64,000 bases of DNA from Paraburkholderia sp. BL10I2N1 (GCF_004361815.1 NZ_SNWA01000002.1:558001-622000); one strand, 5' to 3'. Positions 52,826 to 61,443 are shown, numbered from the stretch's first letter. Made by a program: numbers and translations. Notes: generated by a model not told the origin, from the letters alone.

Positions 52826-53388
52826 GATTCAAGATAGTGTCAGCGGCCATCCTGGCTGCTTTTGCCGTCTGTTCTCAGGCGGCTCGAATCTATAGCAACT
52901 ACGATTCTTTCTACGCGGCACAACCCGGCGCCGTCTTTAGCGACCCAGTTAAACGTGACTCTAGCGTTGTCTATTCCGACTCAGGCGAACGAGGCGTTTA
53001 TACGGAAATGCAAGGTGCGCTGAACGGGGAAAAGGTAAGTATCAGGATCGCCGACCGGAGCATAACGATTAACGGAAGCAATTATCGTTTTGCGGACGCA
53101 ACGACATTCCCCGGAGAGCATCGATCAAACCTGAATCCGCAAAGCGTAGATGTATTTCTTGCGACACCAACGGGCTCCCCCATCAGCATCATGTGCCTGC
53201 AAGGCGATACTGTCGGGTCAGGGGAAGCTGATCGACACAAGCAAGTCTACCTGCTGGTGAACCCCTTTGCACGAAAGGGCAAGCCGACCTTTCTGCATTT
53301 ACCAAGTCTGTTTGCTTCGTGCCGTGCTGTACTGTTGACAAAGGACGCAAAGCTCGTGTTTCCAAAGAACAGCTACCTATTCGACAAT

Positions 53389-53402
53389 GCAGAAGAAGCG
53401 CG
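53389..53402. repeat. 14-bp direct repeat, left copy, flanking the IS element
   Basis: GCAGAAGAAGCGCG is followed immediately by the TG that begins the IS. An identical copy is at 54793-54806. Confidence 0.85.
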
Positions 53403-53439
53403 TGTACCGGCTCCGGTTGTCTGGACACGCTTTTGCAGC

Positions 53440-54339
53440 TCAGGCGGCCAGCTTCATCAGCCGTTCCTGACGGGCTTCGAGGGGTGATTTGAAGCCCAAC
53501 TTTTCAAGACGCCAGTCGCGATTGTATCGATCCTTGAACGCGATGGCGGCGGCACGAACTTCCTCCAGGTTTTTGAAGATGCGTCCATGAATAGCCTGTT
53601 CCTTCATTGTCCGGTTGAATCGCTCGGCGACGCCGTTGGTCTGGGGTTCGGCGACGAAGGCATAGCTCGGCGCGATGCCCCAGAACCGGATCTGGTTACG
53701 GAAGTCGTCCGACGTGTACTGCGAACCGTGATCCATACGCAGCGACAGCCCGCGGCCCGCATCGGCGAGCACGGAACCGAATTCGTCCAGCAGCCCCTGG
53801 GAGATCGGCTCGAGGGCAGCAAAGCGGTCGCCAATCTTCGCGGCATGAATGCCGGTACACATGCCGTCGCAATGATCAACGGCCGAGAAGATCCACACCA
53901 TGCCGTCGTCCACGGTCGCGATGCGCACGCCGTCGGTGCCCCACATCTCATTCGGGCAATCGGTTGTGATCCGGCCATCGTGAAGGTTGGGTTCGCCTCG
54001 CGCTTGCCGGTGCGGCGACAGCAGGCTGTGCTCGCGCATCAGTCGCAGCACGCGGGTCCGGGAGACCCGGATGTCGTGCAGGATACGCAAGCGCGCCCAG
54101 ACCTTGCGATGCCCCTCGCCGATGAAGGGGGAAGCCACCAGATCGTCGCGGATGGCCTTCAGCAGGTCAGCATCGGGCATCTTCGGTTTCGGGCCGCGGC
54201 GGCCCGGGATGATCGGCACCACGTTGTCCGCTGTCCTCGCGCGGACAGCATAGATCGTCGAGCGGGGGAATCCGAGCACCTGGCAAACCCGTTGCAATCC
54301 AAAGGGCTTGTTCGCACTAACGGAGATCGCGCGGCTCAT
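53440..54339 (-). CDS. IS3-family transposase OrfB (DDE integrase)
   Basis: A 299-residue rve-type integrase. The N-terminal HTH region is GLQRVCQVLGFPRSTIYAVR. The DDE residues are in EMWGTDGVRIATV, LRMDHGSQYTSDDF and NGVAERFNRTMKEQ. The ATG at 54339 overlaps the OrfA stop by four bases, so it is made either by reinitiation or as an OrfAB fusion through frameshifting. The C-terminus reaches to within 40 bases of the element end. Confidence 0.92.
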   Translation of the reverse strand: MSRAISVSANKPFGLQRVCQVLGFPRSTIYAVRARTADNVVPIIPGRRGPKPKMPDADLLKAIRDDLVASPFIGEGHRKVWARLRILHDIRVSRTRVLRLMREHSLLSPHRQARGEPNLHDGRITTDCPNEMWGTDGVRIATVDDGMVWIFSAVDHCDGMCTGIHAAKIGDRFAALEPISQGLLDEFGSVLADAGRGLSLRMDHGSQYTSDDFRNQIRFWGIAPSYAFVAEPQTNGVAERFNRTMKEQAIHGRIFKNLEEVRAAAIAFKDRYNRDWRLEKLGFKSPLEARQERLMKLAA

Positions 54340-54749
54340 GTCGACGATCTCCGAGCGGTCAAAGGGCGACGGGCCTGCAGTTCACGTTCCTTGCGCAGGA
54401 TCTCGTTTTCCATAGACAACTCGCCGACGCGCCGCACGGCGTCATTGAGCCGGGCTTCCAGGGGATCGCTGGTGCGTGCCTTCAGGCCGGCCTCCATGCC
54501 GGCCAGTGCCAGCTCACGCCATTGCTTGAGCACGGCGATCGTCACACCGACTTCACGGGACACGGCGTCGACGGGTTCGCCACGCAGCAACCGAAGCACC
54601 ACGCCGCGTTTGCGACCGGTCGACCAACGCTTGACTTCGGCGGCGCCAGAGGCGCTTCCAGTCGCGCTACGCGCTCCTTCCAGCGCCTCTGGCGCAACCC
54701 CGTTTACATCTGTTTTCTTCAACATCAACAACTCCAGTTTGGGACCCAC
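54336..54749 (-). CDS. IS3-family transposase OrfA
   Basis: A 137-residue protein with the OrfA HTH (RWSTGRKRGVVLRLLRGEPV, VSREVGVTIAVLKQWRELAL) and a C-terminal leucine-zipper-like helix (RVGELSMENEILRKERELQ). It binds the IS ends and works with OrfB. An ATG nine codons inside (MLKKTD) is an alternative start. Confidence 0.9.
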   Translation of the reverse strand: MGPKLELLMLKKTDVNGVAPEALEGARSATGSASGAAEVKRWSTGRKRGVVLRLLRGEPVDAVSREVGVTIAVLKQWRELALAGMEAGLKARTSDPLEARLNDAVRRVGELSMENEILRKERELQARRPLTARRSST

Positions 54750-54792
54750 GTTTTACCCCAAATCTGTGTCCAGAAAAACAGGAGGCGCGGCA

Positions 54793-54806
54793 GCAGAAGA
54801 AGCGCG
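54793..54806. repeat. 14-bp direct repeat, right copy, flanking the IS element
   Basis: Identical to 53389-53402 and directly follows the CA end of the IS. The reading frame of the interrupted gene continues from here. Confidence 0.85.
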
Positions 54807-55003
54807 CGTCGGGTTGCTTGTCTCATATCTCACGTTTGAGAACGGGCGCTTTAAGCCGACCAACAACGTGGTTCGACTTCGCTTCACTAGTCCGGAAAAC
54901 TCGTTCGAGTTTTCACGGCAAGACGCGAACCAATAAACGTATTGACTGGGCGGCGCATAACGAATCGGGAAGGGACGGTCGTCGAACTCGCGCCGCCGCG
55001 TCG

Positions 55004-55273
55004 CCCCAACACCGGCGAGCAGACATGCGCCGCCCATGCTTCCATAAGTGGCCGTCGCTGTTCCAGCAGGTCGGTACGGTGATAGGCCGCTTCAACCTTG
55101 TTCGCGACCGTATGCTCCAGATCGCCCATCGCGCGCTCGACGAATCGCGCGCCCATCACTTCCGGGCGCCATGCCTTGCCCGCGTCGCGGTCACGTTCGC
55201 TCATGTTGAGTTCTCCCGCTGCCAGTTGCCGAAACCGTTCGACGCGATCATCGAGTCGACGCATGAAGCGCAT
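55004..55273 (-). pseudogene. C-terminal remnant of a tyrosine-type phage/island integrase
   Basis: The minus-strand frame contains AWRPEVMGARFVERAMGDLE followed by HTVANKVEAAYHRTDLLEQR and RPLMEAWAAHVCS. This matches the last about 60 residues of P4-like island integrases, with the catalytic Tyr in AAYHRTD. The N-terminal and central domains, including the Arg residues of the active site, are missing. It marks the right edge of the PAAR/IS region and suggests that the region arrived on an integrative element. The stretches 54937-55003 and 55274-55378 around it show no gene. Confidence 0.7.
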
Positions 55274-55378
55274 CTATGCCGGGCTTCCCCGCTGGTTGTC
55301 CGGCGACACCTGGATGAGGCACCCTGAAACTGGCTAGTCCAGACGGCGTTGGTGGGCCGCCGCGCCTTCGGCAGGCCG

Positions 55379-58300
55379 TCATCCTGCGGGCCAAAGCCCG
55401 CCGAACCCCGTGCTTGCGACATAAATCACAAGGAAATAGCCGAGCACATAGAGCGCGTAGGCCTGGCCGTTGCCGGTGTAGACCTTGCGAGCGGTCCCCG
55501 CGGCAGCAAGCGCACCGCTTGAAACACCGCGCCAGAACATTGTCGCGACTGGCGGGACCGTGCGGGCTAGCACCGGCCGGTAGAACCTGAAGAAGCCGGA
55601 GATACTTCCCGCATCGCGACGCCGGCTGCGATAGAGCAGCAGGAAAAATGCAAACAGCACGGCGGTCACCGCCAGGACCACGATCACGACGGGCGTCGGG
55701 TTCCAGAAACCATAGATGCTCTCCAGCGACATGCCTTGCCAGATCAGCGTCGACGCAAATTGCGGGTCGATCGCCGCCGACACCGGTTCGATCAGCACCT
55801 TCGGGAAGAACGACAGGAGGAAAATTCCGGCGACCAGAATCAATTGCGGCGCGAGCAACAGTACAGGCGCTTCGCGGATCTCCGTCTGTCCCGCCGCGCG
55901 CGGTCCGAAGAACAGACCGCTGATGAAGCGGAACATGTAGAGAAAACCGGCGAACGTGGCAACCAGTCCGCACACGGTCAGCCCGTACCAGCCCTTGCCC
56001 GTCAAGGCGACGAGCAGCAGCCATTTCCCGCCAAAGCCCATGAGCGGCGGCAAGCCGGACATCGAGATAATGGCGACGAGCACCATCGCAAAAGTGAATG
56101 GCATCGCGCGGGCAAGCCCACCCACCCCGGCAGCGCCGTGCGTGCCCGTGCGCAGCGTGACGCCCGCCAGCGCGAGGAACAGGATGCCTTTCACCATCAT
56201 GTGGTTGGCGACCAGATAGAGCGCCGTGACCCAGCCAAGGTGATTCATCAGCGCGATCGCGGTGACGATATAGCCGAGCTGGCTCATGCTCGAATACGCG
56301 AGCATGCGCTTGAAGTCATTCTGCCGCAGCGCCATGAACGCACCCGCCAGGGTCGTCAGCGCACCGATCCACGCCATGACATGCGCAAGCTCGAGGCCGA
56401 CCTCCGTGCGTATCGTCAGATAGGTGCCGATCAGCAGGCCGAAAATCGCTACCTTGCTGACAACGGCCGATAGCATGGCGGTCACGTCGTCCTCCGCTTC
56501 CGTATAGGCGGCGGGCAGCCAGACATGCACGCCGATCGCGCCCGCCTTGATCAGAAAGCCGACCGCCAGCAAAACGAACGCCCGGCTCGCGTCCGGGCCC
56601 GACCTGACAAGCCCGGCCAGCTCGATGCTGCCGTCGATTGCGGCAGCGGCAGCGAAGCCGGCCAGCAGAAAAAAAGCCGACAGTAGCGAAAACAGCAGGA
56701 AAGTCAGCACGTGCGCGCCAGCACTACGGCATTTCGCGATCAGGAAGCAGGACGACAGCGTCACGATCTCCCAGCTATAGAAGAATTCAAGCGTGGTCGT
56801 GGAGCGCAGCAGTGCCGGGATCGAAAGCAGCAGGACCACCAACATGGGATAGAAGCCGGGGCGCACGTCGCTGCGGTAGAGGCTCGCCGACGCGATGACG
56901 AAGCTGCCGGTCAGCAGCAGCCACGCGACGAGCCTGGCGATTCCGCTCGTGCCTTCGGCGAGCCACGAGCCAGCCAGCGCGACGACGATCAGCATGGCGA
57001 CGCCCTTCACCCGGCCGGGCAGGCGATCCCCCGCGTAGAACAAGGCGCCCGCGATGAGCGGCGAGAAGATCCATATCGATTCCGTGCCCGAGACTGACGC
57101 GGCGACATAGCCTGCGGCGATCAGAAGGATGGCCGCGCCGAACAGCGGCAACAGCGCAACCAGACCGGGTCCCGCCTTGACCGCGTCCCCGGAGGGACGC
57201 AGCGCGCGCACGAACCAGTGGAACATGTAGGCGGCTTCGAGAAGCGAACCGGTCAGGATCAGCCCGATCCAGTACGGCTTGCCGGCACGGGTCAGCTGGA
57301 TCACCAGTTCCCATTTCGCCCAGAAGCCGGGAAAGGGCGGCAGGCCGGCTATGGCCACCATGAATAACCCAAGCAGGCCGATCAGGAGCGGGCTGCGCGA
57401 CAGGATGGCGCGCGCATCGGCGCCGTGCCGTTTGAGCACGCCGACAAGCCAGAAGAGGCCTGCCTTCGCGAGAAGATGGTTGACGAACAGGCCACCGACC
57501 ACGAGGGGGATCGACGCATCCGCACCGACCTGCCGCAACAGGGCGAGCGCCAGCATGAGAAGTCCCATCTGGCCGATCGACGAATAGCCGAGCACCCGCT
57601 GCGGTTCGGTCTGCTTGAGGGCAAGCAGATTGGAAAACAGGAAGGTGATCCCGCCGGACACGGCGATGATGCCAAGCTCATCGTCGAAAAGCGGCAGGAG
57701 CTTGAAGAGCGCGAAAAATACGCCTGCGGAAACGCCGACCGACACCATCGAGGCAATGCCGCTCGGCGCGGTTTCGTAGACGTCGAGCCCCCATCCGTTC
57801 GCCGGAAACGGCTTGAGTTCGATCACGAGGCAGCCAAGCACGAGAAGGAGCGCCGTCTCGCCGATCGGATCAGTGATCTGGCCACGGAAGGCAATCAGGT
57901 CATCGATGTTCAGCGTGCCGGTGACGTAGTAGAGGAGCACCGCACCAAGCAGCAAGAAGGTCGAAGCGATTACCGTCGCGATGATGTATTTGAACGCGCC
58001 GGCCAGCGCGGCCGGCGCGCGCTCCAGGCTGAAAAGCCCATAGGTGGCAATCGATACGATTTCGAGAAACACGAAGAGGTTGAACAGGTCGCGGGTCATC
58101 ACCATGCCGTCGATGCCCATGACCAGGATCAGATAGAGCAGCAACGCCGCGTAATTGCCGCGCAGGCGGTCCCACAGATGCAGCGTGCCGAGCAGCGACA
58201 CCACATTGACGCTGAAGGTGAAGAGCCCCTCCCACAGGCCGAAGCGCAGATCGATGGAGACCGGCGGCAACGCGCCCGCGGTCAGCACTTCGATGGTCTC

Positions 58301-58477
58301 GCCGCCTTGCAACAGGCCGAGGAACGAGACGCCGCTGACCAGCACGATGCCGCCGAGCGCGACGAAGAAGCCACCGGTGAGCCACGGCTTGCCGAGCCGG
58401 TAAAGCAATGGAATGACGAAGCCGCCGCCCAGTCCAAGAATGAAGATGTAGAGCGGATGGAACAGCCCGGCTACCAT
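55379..58477 (-). CDS. Mrp/Mnh antiporter: two MnhD-type modules fused in one protein (1032 aa)
   Basis: Two proton-translocating antiporter (NuoL/M/N-like) modules lie in tandem. Module 1 (about residues 1-480) has LFNLFVFLEIVSIATYGLFSLERAPAA, the Lys in IELKPFPANGWGLDVYETAPSG and VLGYSSIGQMG. Module 2 (about 540-950) has FFYSWEIVTLSSCF, FLIKAGAIGVHVWLPAAYTEAED and MLAYSSMSQLGYI. Each keeps the functional Lys/Glu pattern. In common Mrp operons these are separate genes, MrpA and MrpD. The start overlaps the mnhC end by seven bases. It ends 42 bases after the integrase-remnant region. Confidence 0.82.
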   Translation of the reverse strand: MVAGLFHPLYIFILGLGGGFVIPLLYRLGKPWLTGGFFVALGGIVLVSGVSFLGLLQGGETIEVLTAGALPPVSIDLRFGLWEGLFTFSVNVVSLLGTLHLWDRLRGNYAALLLYLILVMGIDGMVMTRDLFNLFVFLEIVSIATYGLFSLERAPAALAGAFKYIIATVIASTFLLLGAVLLYYVTGTLNIDDLIAFRGQITDPIGETALLLVLGCLVIELKPFPANGWGLDVYETAPSGIASMVSVGVSAGVFFALFKLLPLFDDELGIIAVSGGITFLFSNLLALKQTEPQRVLGYSSIGQMGLLMLALALLRQVGADASIPLVVGGLFVNHLLAKAGLFWLVGVLKRHGADARAILSRSPLLIGLLGLFMVAIAGLPPFPGFWAKWELVIQLTRAGKPYWIGLILTGSLLEAAYMFHWFVRALRPSGDAVKAGPGLVALLPLFGAAILLIAAGYVAASVSGTESIWIFSPLIAGALFYAGDRLPGRVKGVAMLIVVALAGSWLAEGTSGIARLVAWLLLTGSFVIASASLYRSDVRPGFYPMLVVLLLSIPALLRSTTTLEFFYSWEIVTLSSCFLIAKCRSAGAHVLTFLLFSLLSAFFLLAGFAAAAAIDGSIELAGLVRSGPDASRAFVLLAVGFLIKAGAIGVHVWLPAAYTEAEDDVTAMLSAVVSKVAIFGLLIGTYLTIRTEVGLELAHVMAWIGALTTLAGAFMALRQNDFKRMLAYSSMSQLGYIVTAIALMNHLGWVTALYLVANHMMVKGILFLALAGVTLRTGTHGAAGVGGLARAMPFTFAMVLVAIISMSGLPPLMGFGGKWLLLVALTGKGWYGLTVCGLVATFAGFLYMFRFISGLFFGPRAAGQTEIREAPVLLLAPQLILVAGIFLLSFFPKVLIEPVSAAIDPQFASTLIWQGMSLESIYGFWNPTPVVIVVLAVTAVLFAFFLLLYRSRRRDAGSISGFFRFYRPVLARTVPPVATMFWRGVSSGALAAAGTARKVYTGNGQAYALYVLGYFLVIYVASTGFGGLWPAG

Positions 58478-58845
58478 TTCGACTCCGTGAACGCGTCGAT
58501 GGAGAGCGTCTTTTTAGCCGCATAGAGGCGAATCGCGAAAGACAGCATGACCGCCGTGACCGACAGACCGATCACGATCGCGGTCACCACGAGCGCGGAC
58601 GGAATCGGATCGATCGCGCGATGCGCGGCGTCTGCCTTGCTCATGGCGGCGTCGATGATCGGCGCCGTGCCGCCCCTGATATAGCCCGTCGCAACCATGA
58701 CGAGATGCAGCCCCGTGTCGATCAGTGCGAAGCCGATGATGATGCGCAGGATGTTGCGATGGGTCAGCATTCCCCACAGGCCGATCAACGAGAGGGTGAA
58801 GCCCGTGATCAGCAGAATGGTCGAAACCGGTAGGCCTGTCGTCAT
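58471..58845 (-). CDS. mnhC: Mrp/Mnh antiporter subunit C (NuoK-like)
   Basis: A 124-residue three-helix protein (STILLITGFTLSLIGLWGML, LRIIIGFALIDTGLHLVMVATGYI, PSALVVTAIVIGLSVTAVMLSFAI). The central helix with conserved position of an acidic residue and the PSALVVTAIVIG segment are characteristic of MnhC/NuoK. It is 16 bases after the MnhB gene. Confidence 0.88.
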   Translation of the reverse strand: MTTGLPVSTILLITGFTLSLIGLWGMLTHRNILRIIIGFALIDTGLHLVMVATGYIRGGTAPIIDAAMSKADAAHRAIDPIPSALVVTAIVIGLSVTAVMLSFAIRLYAAKKTLSIDAFTESKW

Positions 58846-58861
58846 GCCCCGCCCTCCTCGC

Positions 58862-59563
58862 TCAGCTTCTGAACCGGTCGATGATGACGCTCAGTTCCGC
58901 GCCGACCTTGATGCCCAGCAACGCGGAAATCAGTGGGATCGCGCCAGCGCTGAAAAACGCGCCGAATTCGCCGCGCGGCAAAAAGCGGGCATCGAGGAAG
59001 CCGCCCGCCAGCACCAACCCCAAAATGCCGATACACACGTAAAACACGCCGGCCAGCGATTCGATGACGCCAAGCAGCGCGACGTTGAGCGCGGCGCCTG
59101 GCCGGGCCAGCATCATCATCATGCCGCCGGACGCAACGATGGCGCCGCCCTGAAAACCCCCGCCGGCCGACAGATGGCCGTTCACGATCACATAGGCGCC
59201 GAAGGTCAGGATCATCGGCAGCAGAACCTGCTTTCCGGTCCTGACAACCTCGCCGGCTTCGCGGCGCGGGTCGCAGTCGTCATCGACAGCGGCGGCGCCA
59301 GCGGTACTCTCGTTCTTCAGAAGCACACCGACGCTCGCCGCTACCATGAACAGCACGGCCACCTCGCCGAGCGTATCGAAGCCGCGGTATGTGATCAGAA
59401 TGCCCGTGACGATGTTCGGCGCGCCGAGTTCGGCCGGTCCTTGCATCACATAGTGCAGGGCAAGCGGCCTGAGTTCCTGCAACTCGGTATAGCTACCGAT
59501 CAGGCGGCAGAAGATCAGCGCGAACAGCAAGACAGTTACCAGCACCAGCACGCGTCGGATCAT
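58862..59563 (-). CDS. mnhB: MbhE-MnhB-like fused antiporter subunit
   Basis: A 233-residue protein. The first about 90 residues (ITYRGFDTLGEVAVLFMVAASVGVLL) match the MbhE-like domain that in standard Mrp systems forms the C-terminus of MrpA. The rest is MnhB (VLLPMILTFGAYVIVNGHLSAGGGFQGGAIVASGG, FFSAGAIPLISALLGIKVGAEL). Its start overlaps the mnhG end by four bases. Confidence 0.83.
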   Translation of the reverse strand: MIRRVLVLVTVLLFALIFCRLIGSYTELQELRPLALHYVMQGPAELGAPNIVTGILITYRGFDTLGEVAVLFMVAASVGVLLKNESTAGAAAVDDDCDPRREAGEVVRTGKQVLLPMILTFGAYVIVNGHLSAGGGFQGGAIVASGGMMMMLARPGAALNVALLGVIESLAGVFYVCIGILGLVLAGGFLDARFLPRGEFGAFFSAGAIPLISALLGIKVGAELSVIIDRFRS

Positions 59564-59904
59564 GATTCGCTCTCCCCGGCACGGCGTTCGTGCTCTTCGG
59601 CAAGCGCGTCTGTCACGGTGGACGGCGCCATCGGTGTGCGGTTGAGCCAGGCCGCGCGCGCCAGCGCATGCGAGGACACCGGGTTGGTCACCAGCACAAA
59701 AGCGATGACAAGGATCAGCCGGAACGTCCAGTCCGGGTGATAGAACGCGAGGCCGATCAGCACCAGCATGTTGCCGAGTGTCGAAGCCTTGGTGCCCGCC
59801 TGGATGCGCGTATAGGCATCGGGCATGCGCAACAGGCCAAGCCCCGCGGAAAACAGGAATACGGCCCCCATCAGGATGAATCCGCTGCCGATCAGTTCGG
59901 TCAT
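59560..59904 (-). CDS. mnhG: Mrp/Mnh antiporter subunit G
   Basis: A 114-residue protein with three hydrophobic helices and the MnhG signature GAVFLFSAGLGLLRMPDAYTRIQAGTKASTLG. It is 3 bases after the MbhD-like gene. Confidence 0.9.
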   Translation of the reverse strand: MTELIGSGFILMGAVFLFSAGLGLLRMPDAYTRIQAGTKASTLGNMLVLIGLAFYHPDWTFRLILVIAFVLVTNPVSSHALARAAWLNRTPMAPSTVTDALAEEHERRAGESES

Positions 59905-59907
59905 GCG

Positions 59908-60150
59908 TCAGCCCTTCTCATAGCCGGTTTTGCGGATCGCATAGAGAAAAATGAAGGTCGCAAGGCCCGAGCCAATCGACGCTTCGGCCATCGCCACGTC
60001 GGGGGCGGCGAGCAGCAGAAAGGCCACCGCGGCGAACAGACTGGCCAGCCCTGAACTTACCATCGCGGCCATGAGATTTTTCAGGCAAACGGCCAGTATT
60101 CCGCTGACGAGTATGCTGGCGCACATGAGCAGGACGAGCAGTTCCAGCAC
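59908..60150 (-). CDS. MbhD-like subunit (DUF4040) of the Mrp antiporter
   Basis: An 80-residue, two- to three-helix protein (NLMAAMVSSGLASLFAAVAFLLLAAPDVAMAEASIG). The DVAMAEASIG segment is the hallmark of the MbhD domain, which in Bacillus-type MrpA is part of its C-terminal region. Here it is a separate gene between mnhF and mnhG, 3 bases from each. Confidence 0.82.
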   Translation of the reverse strand: MLELLVLLMCASILVSGILAVCLKNLMAAMVSSGLASLFAAVAFLLLAAPDVAMAEASIGSGLATFIFLYAIRKTGYEKG

Positions 60151-60153
60151 GGT

Positions 60154-60414
60154 CTAAAGCCCCTTTTCCAGAAAGCGGGCAATCGCCAGAACGGCCAGAA
60201 AACTTAGCAGTCCATAGACGAGAGCCACGTCGATATAGACGAAACGACCAGAAAACTGAGCATAAATCCCGATCAGCGAAATCGAAATGACAGTGAGCAT
60301 GTCGATGGCGACGACCCGGTCGATAAGGGTCTTGCCGAGCACGAGGCGAATGACACCGAACAGGATGGCGAAAAAGATCAGTACGGCTGCGATCTCGAGC
60401 ATGATTTCAGCCAA
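60154..60414 (-). CDS. mnhF: Mrp/Mnh antiporter subunit F
   Basis: An 86-residue, three-helix protein with LVLGKTLIDRVVAIDMLTVISI and the end FVYIDVALVYGLLSFLAVLAIARFL, the MnhF signature. Its start overlaps mnhE by eight bases. Confidence 0.9.
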   Translation of the reverse strand: MAEIMLEIAAVLIFFAILFGVIRLVLGKTLIDRVVAIDMLTVISISLIGIYAQFSGRFVYIDVALVYGLLSFLAVLAIARFLEKGL

Positions 60415-60934
60415 AGACCTTCTCCAGATGCTGTTCGAAAGGCGTGACGAGCGTCAGTGTTGCGGCATCGATGTCGGTCGTCTTGACGTCCAGCCAGTGG
60501 ATGAACAGTATGTCGCCCTGAAGATCCATCACAAGCGAGCCCGGCGTGAGTGCGATTGAATTGGCCAGCGCCAGCCGGCCCATGGGCGATGTCAGCCGGG
60601 TGCGGACCTTGACGATGCCCGGCGCGATGTCGATACGTGGCGCATAGACGTATCGCATCATGTTGAGATTGGCGCGCGCCAGCTCGACGACGAAGGTCGC
60701 GCCATAGGCAACGAAATGATAGAGACTGCGCGGCGTCCAGCGAATCCGGCCCCAGGCGTCGCTGGAAGAGGCGAACACGTAGGCCAGCACCAGCGTGATT
60801 GCAGCGCCGGTGAGTGCCGGTTCCACCGCCAGCGACGCGTTGGCGATCATCCAGACCGTGAACAGGACGACCCACAGGCTGAGCATCCCCCGTGGAGCGA
60901 ACGACGTGACCGGTTTTTCGCTGTTCGAAGCCAC
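60407..60934 (-). CDS. mnhE: Mrp/Mnh antiporter subunit E
   Basis: A 175-residue protein: two N-terminal helices, then the conserved VVELARANLNMMRYVY, SPMGRLALANSIALTPGSLVMDLQGDILFIHWLD and a C-terminal helix FEQHLEKVFG. It is the first gene of the operon, so the promoter should be just upstream at about 60935-61008. Confidence 0.9.
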   Translation of the reverse strand: MASNSEKPVTSFAPRGMLSLWVVLFTVWMIANASLAVEPALTGAAITLVLAYVFASSSDAWGRIRWTPRSLYHFVAYGATFVVELARANLNMMRYVYAPRIDIAPGIVKVRTRLTSPMGRLALANSIALTPGSLVMDLQGDILFIHWLDVKTTDIDAATLTLVTPFEQHLEKVFG

Positions 60935-61008
60935 GTCTTCGGTTTCCTAAAGAGGGCACTCGCAAAAAGTCTAGGTGACAACCTGGGGCAAATCAACTCG
61001 GGGCGCGA

Positions 61009-61368
61009 TCACGCAGAGGCCGACCGACAATCGCTCGGCGCAAGGAAGTAGGTGCCGAAACCCTCAGGCGTTCCCACCCGCACACTGCCGGTCAACCCGA
61101 CCGACACGTCTTCCAGCCGATGCCGCATGCGCATCGCCAGACTTTCCATCGCCTCGGCATCACTCAGAACGCGCTCGCCTTCCGGCGTCAGGAGGAAGCC
61201 AACCGAGCGACGGTCGAAGAGCTTCACGCCGAAGTGGGCTTCCAGTGCCGCGATCCGGCGGCTCAGCGTCGAATGATCCACGCCCATCTGCTGCGCGGCA
61301 ACCGTGAGCCGGCCCGCGCGCGAAATGGCCAGAAAAGCCTGAATGTCGTCCCAATCGAATCCGCGCAT
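61009..61368 (-). pseudogene. truncated LysR-family regulator
   Basis: The HTH is complete (FDWDDIQAFLAISRAGRLTVAAQQMGVDHSTLSRRIAALE), followed by the linker helix and the first strand of the effector domain (SVRVGTPEGFGTYFLAP). The frame then ends after a few unrelated residues at 61009, at 119 residues in place of about 300. It could still bind DNA but cannot sense a ligand. The break lies just upstream of mnhE, so the loss probably occurred at the junction with the antiporter operon. Confidence 0.8.
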
Positions 61369-61443
61369 GGGGATTTTTGCACAGAGCAGTTGTTGAATCG
61401 CCCATTCTATTGCAAAAAACTTGCTGCTATCTTGCTTTCAACC

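Larger units (their letters stand above)
53403..54792 (-). mobile_element. IS3-family insertion sequence (1390 bp)
   Basis: The element starts with TG and ends with CA exactly at the edges of the 14-bp direct repeats. Imperfect terminal inverted repeats lie at 53403-53428 and 54766-54792, sharing the exact core TCTGGACAC. It encodes OrfA and OrfB on the minus strand, overlapping at ATGA. Both look intact, so it may be active. I could not assign a named element or subgroup. The flanking repeat is much longer than the 3-5 bp usual for IS3 elements. Confidence 0.85.
52822..54936 (+). pseudogene. putative periplasmic immunity gene, split by an IS3-family insertion
   Basis: The start (52822) overlaps the effector stop by four bases. 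A signal peptide (MRFKIVSAAILAAFAVCSQAA) is followed by a beta-rich mature domain. At 53402 the frame is interrupted by the IS element and resumes at 54807 as VGLLVSYLTFENGRF, ending SFEFSRQDANQ at 54936. Removing the IS and one copy of the flanking repeat restores an in-frame protein of 236 residues. The exported location and position after the effector suggest an immunity protein. Its loss suggests the module is inactive or being lost. Confidence 0.7.

Noticed and set aside
53587..54936. A long plus-strand frame running through the IS element into the interrupted gene
   Set aside because: Only its last part (from 54793) is real coding sequence, as the 3' end of the split gene. The rest is antisense to OrfA/OrfB.
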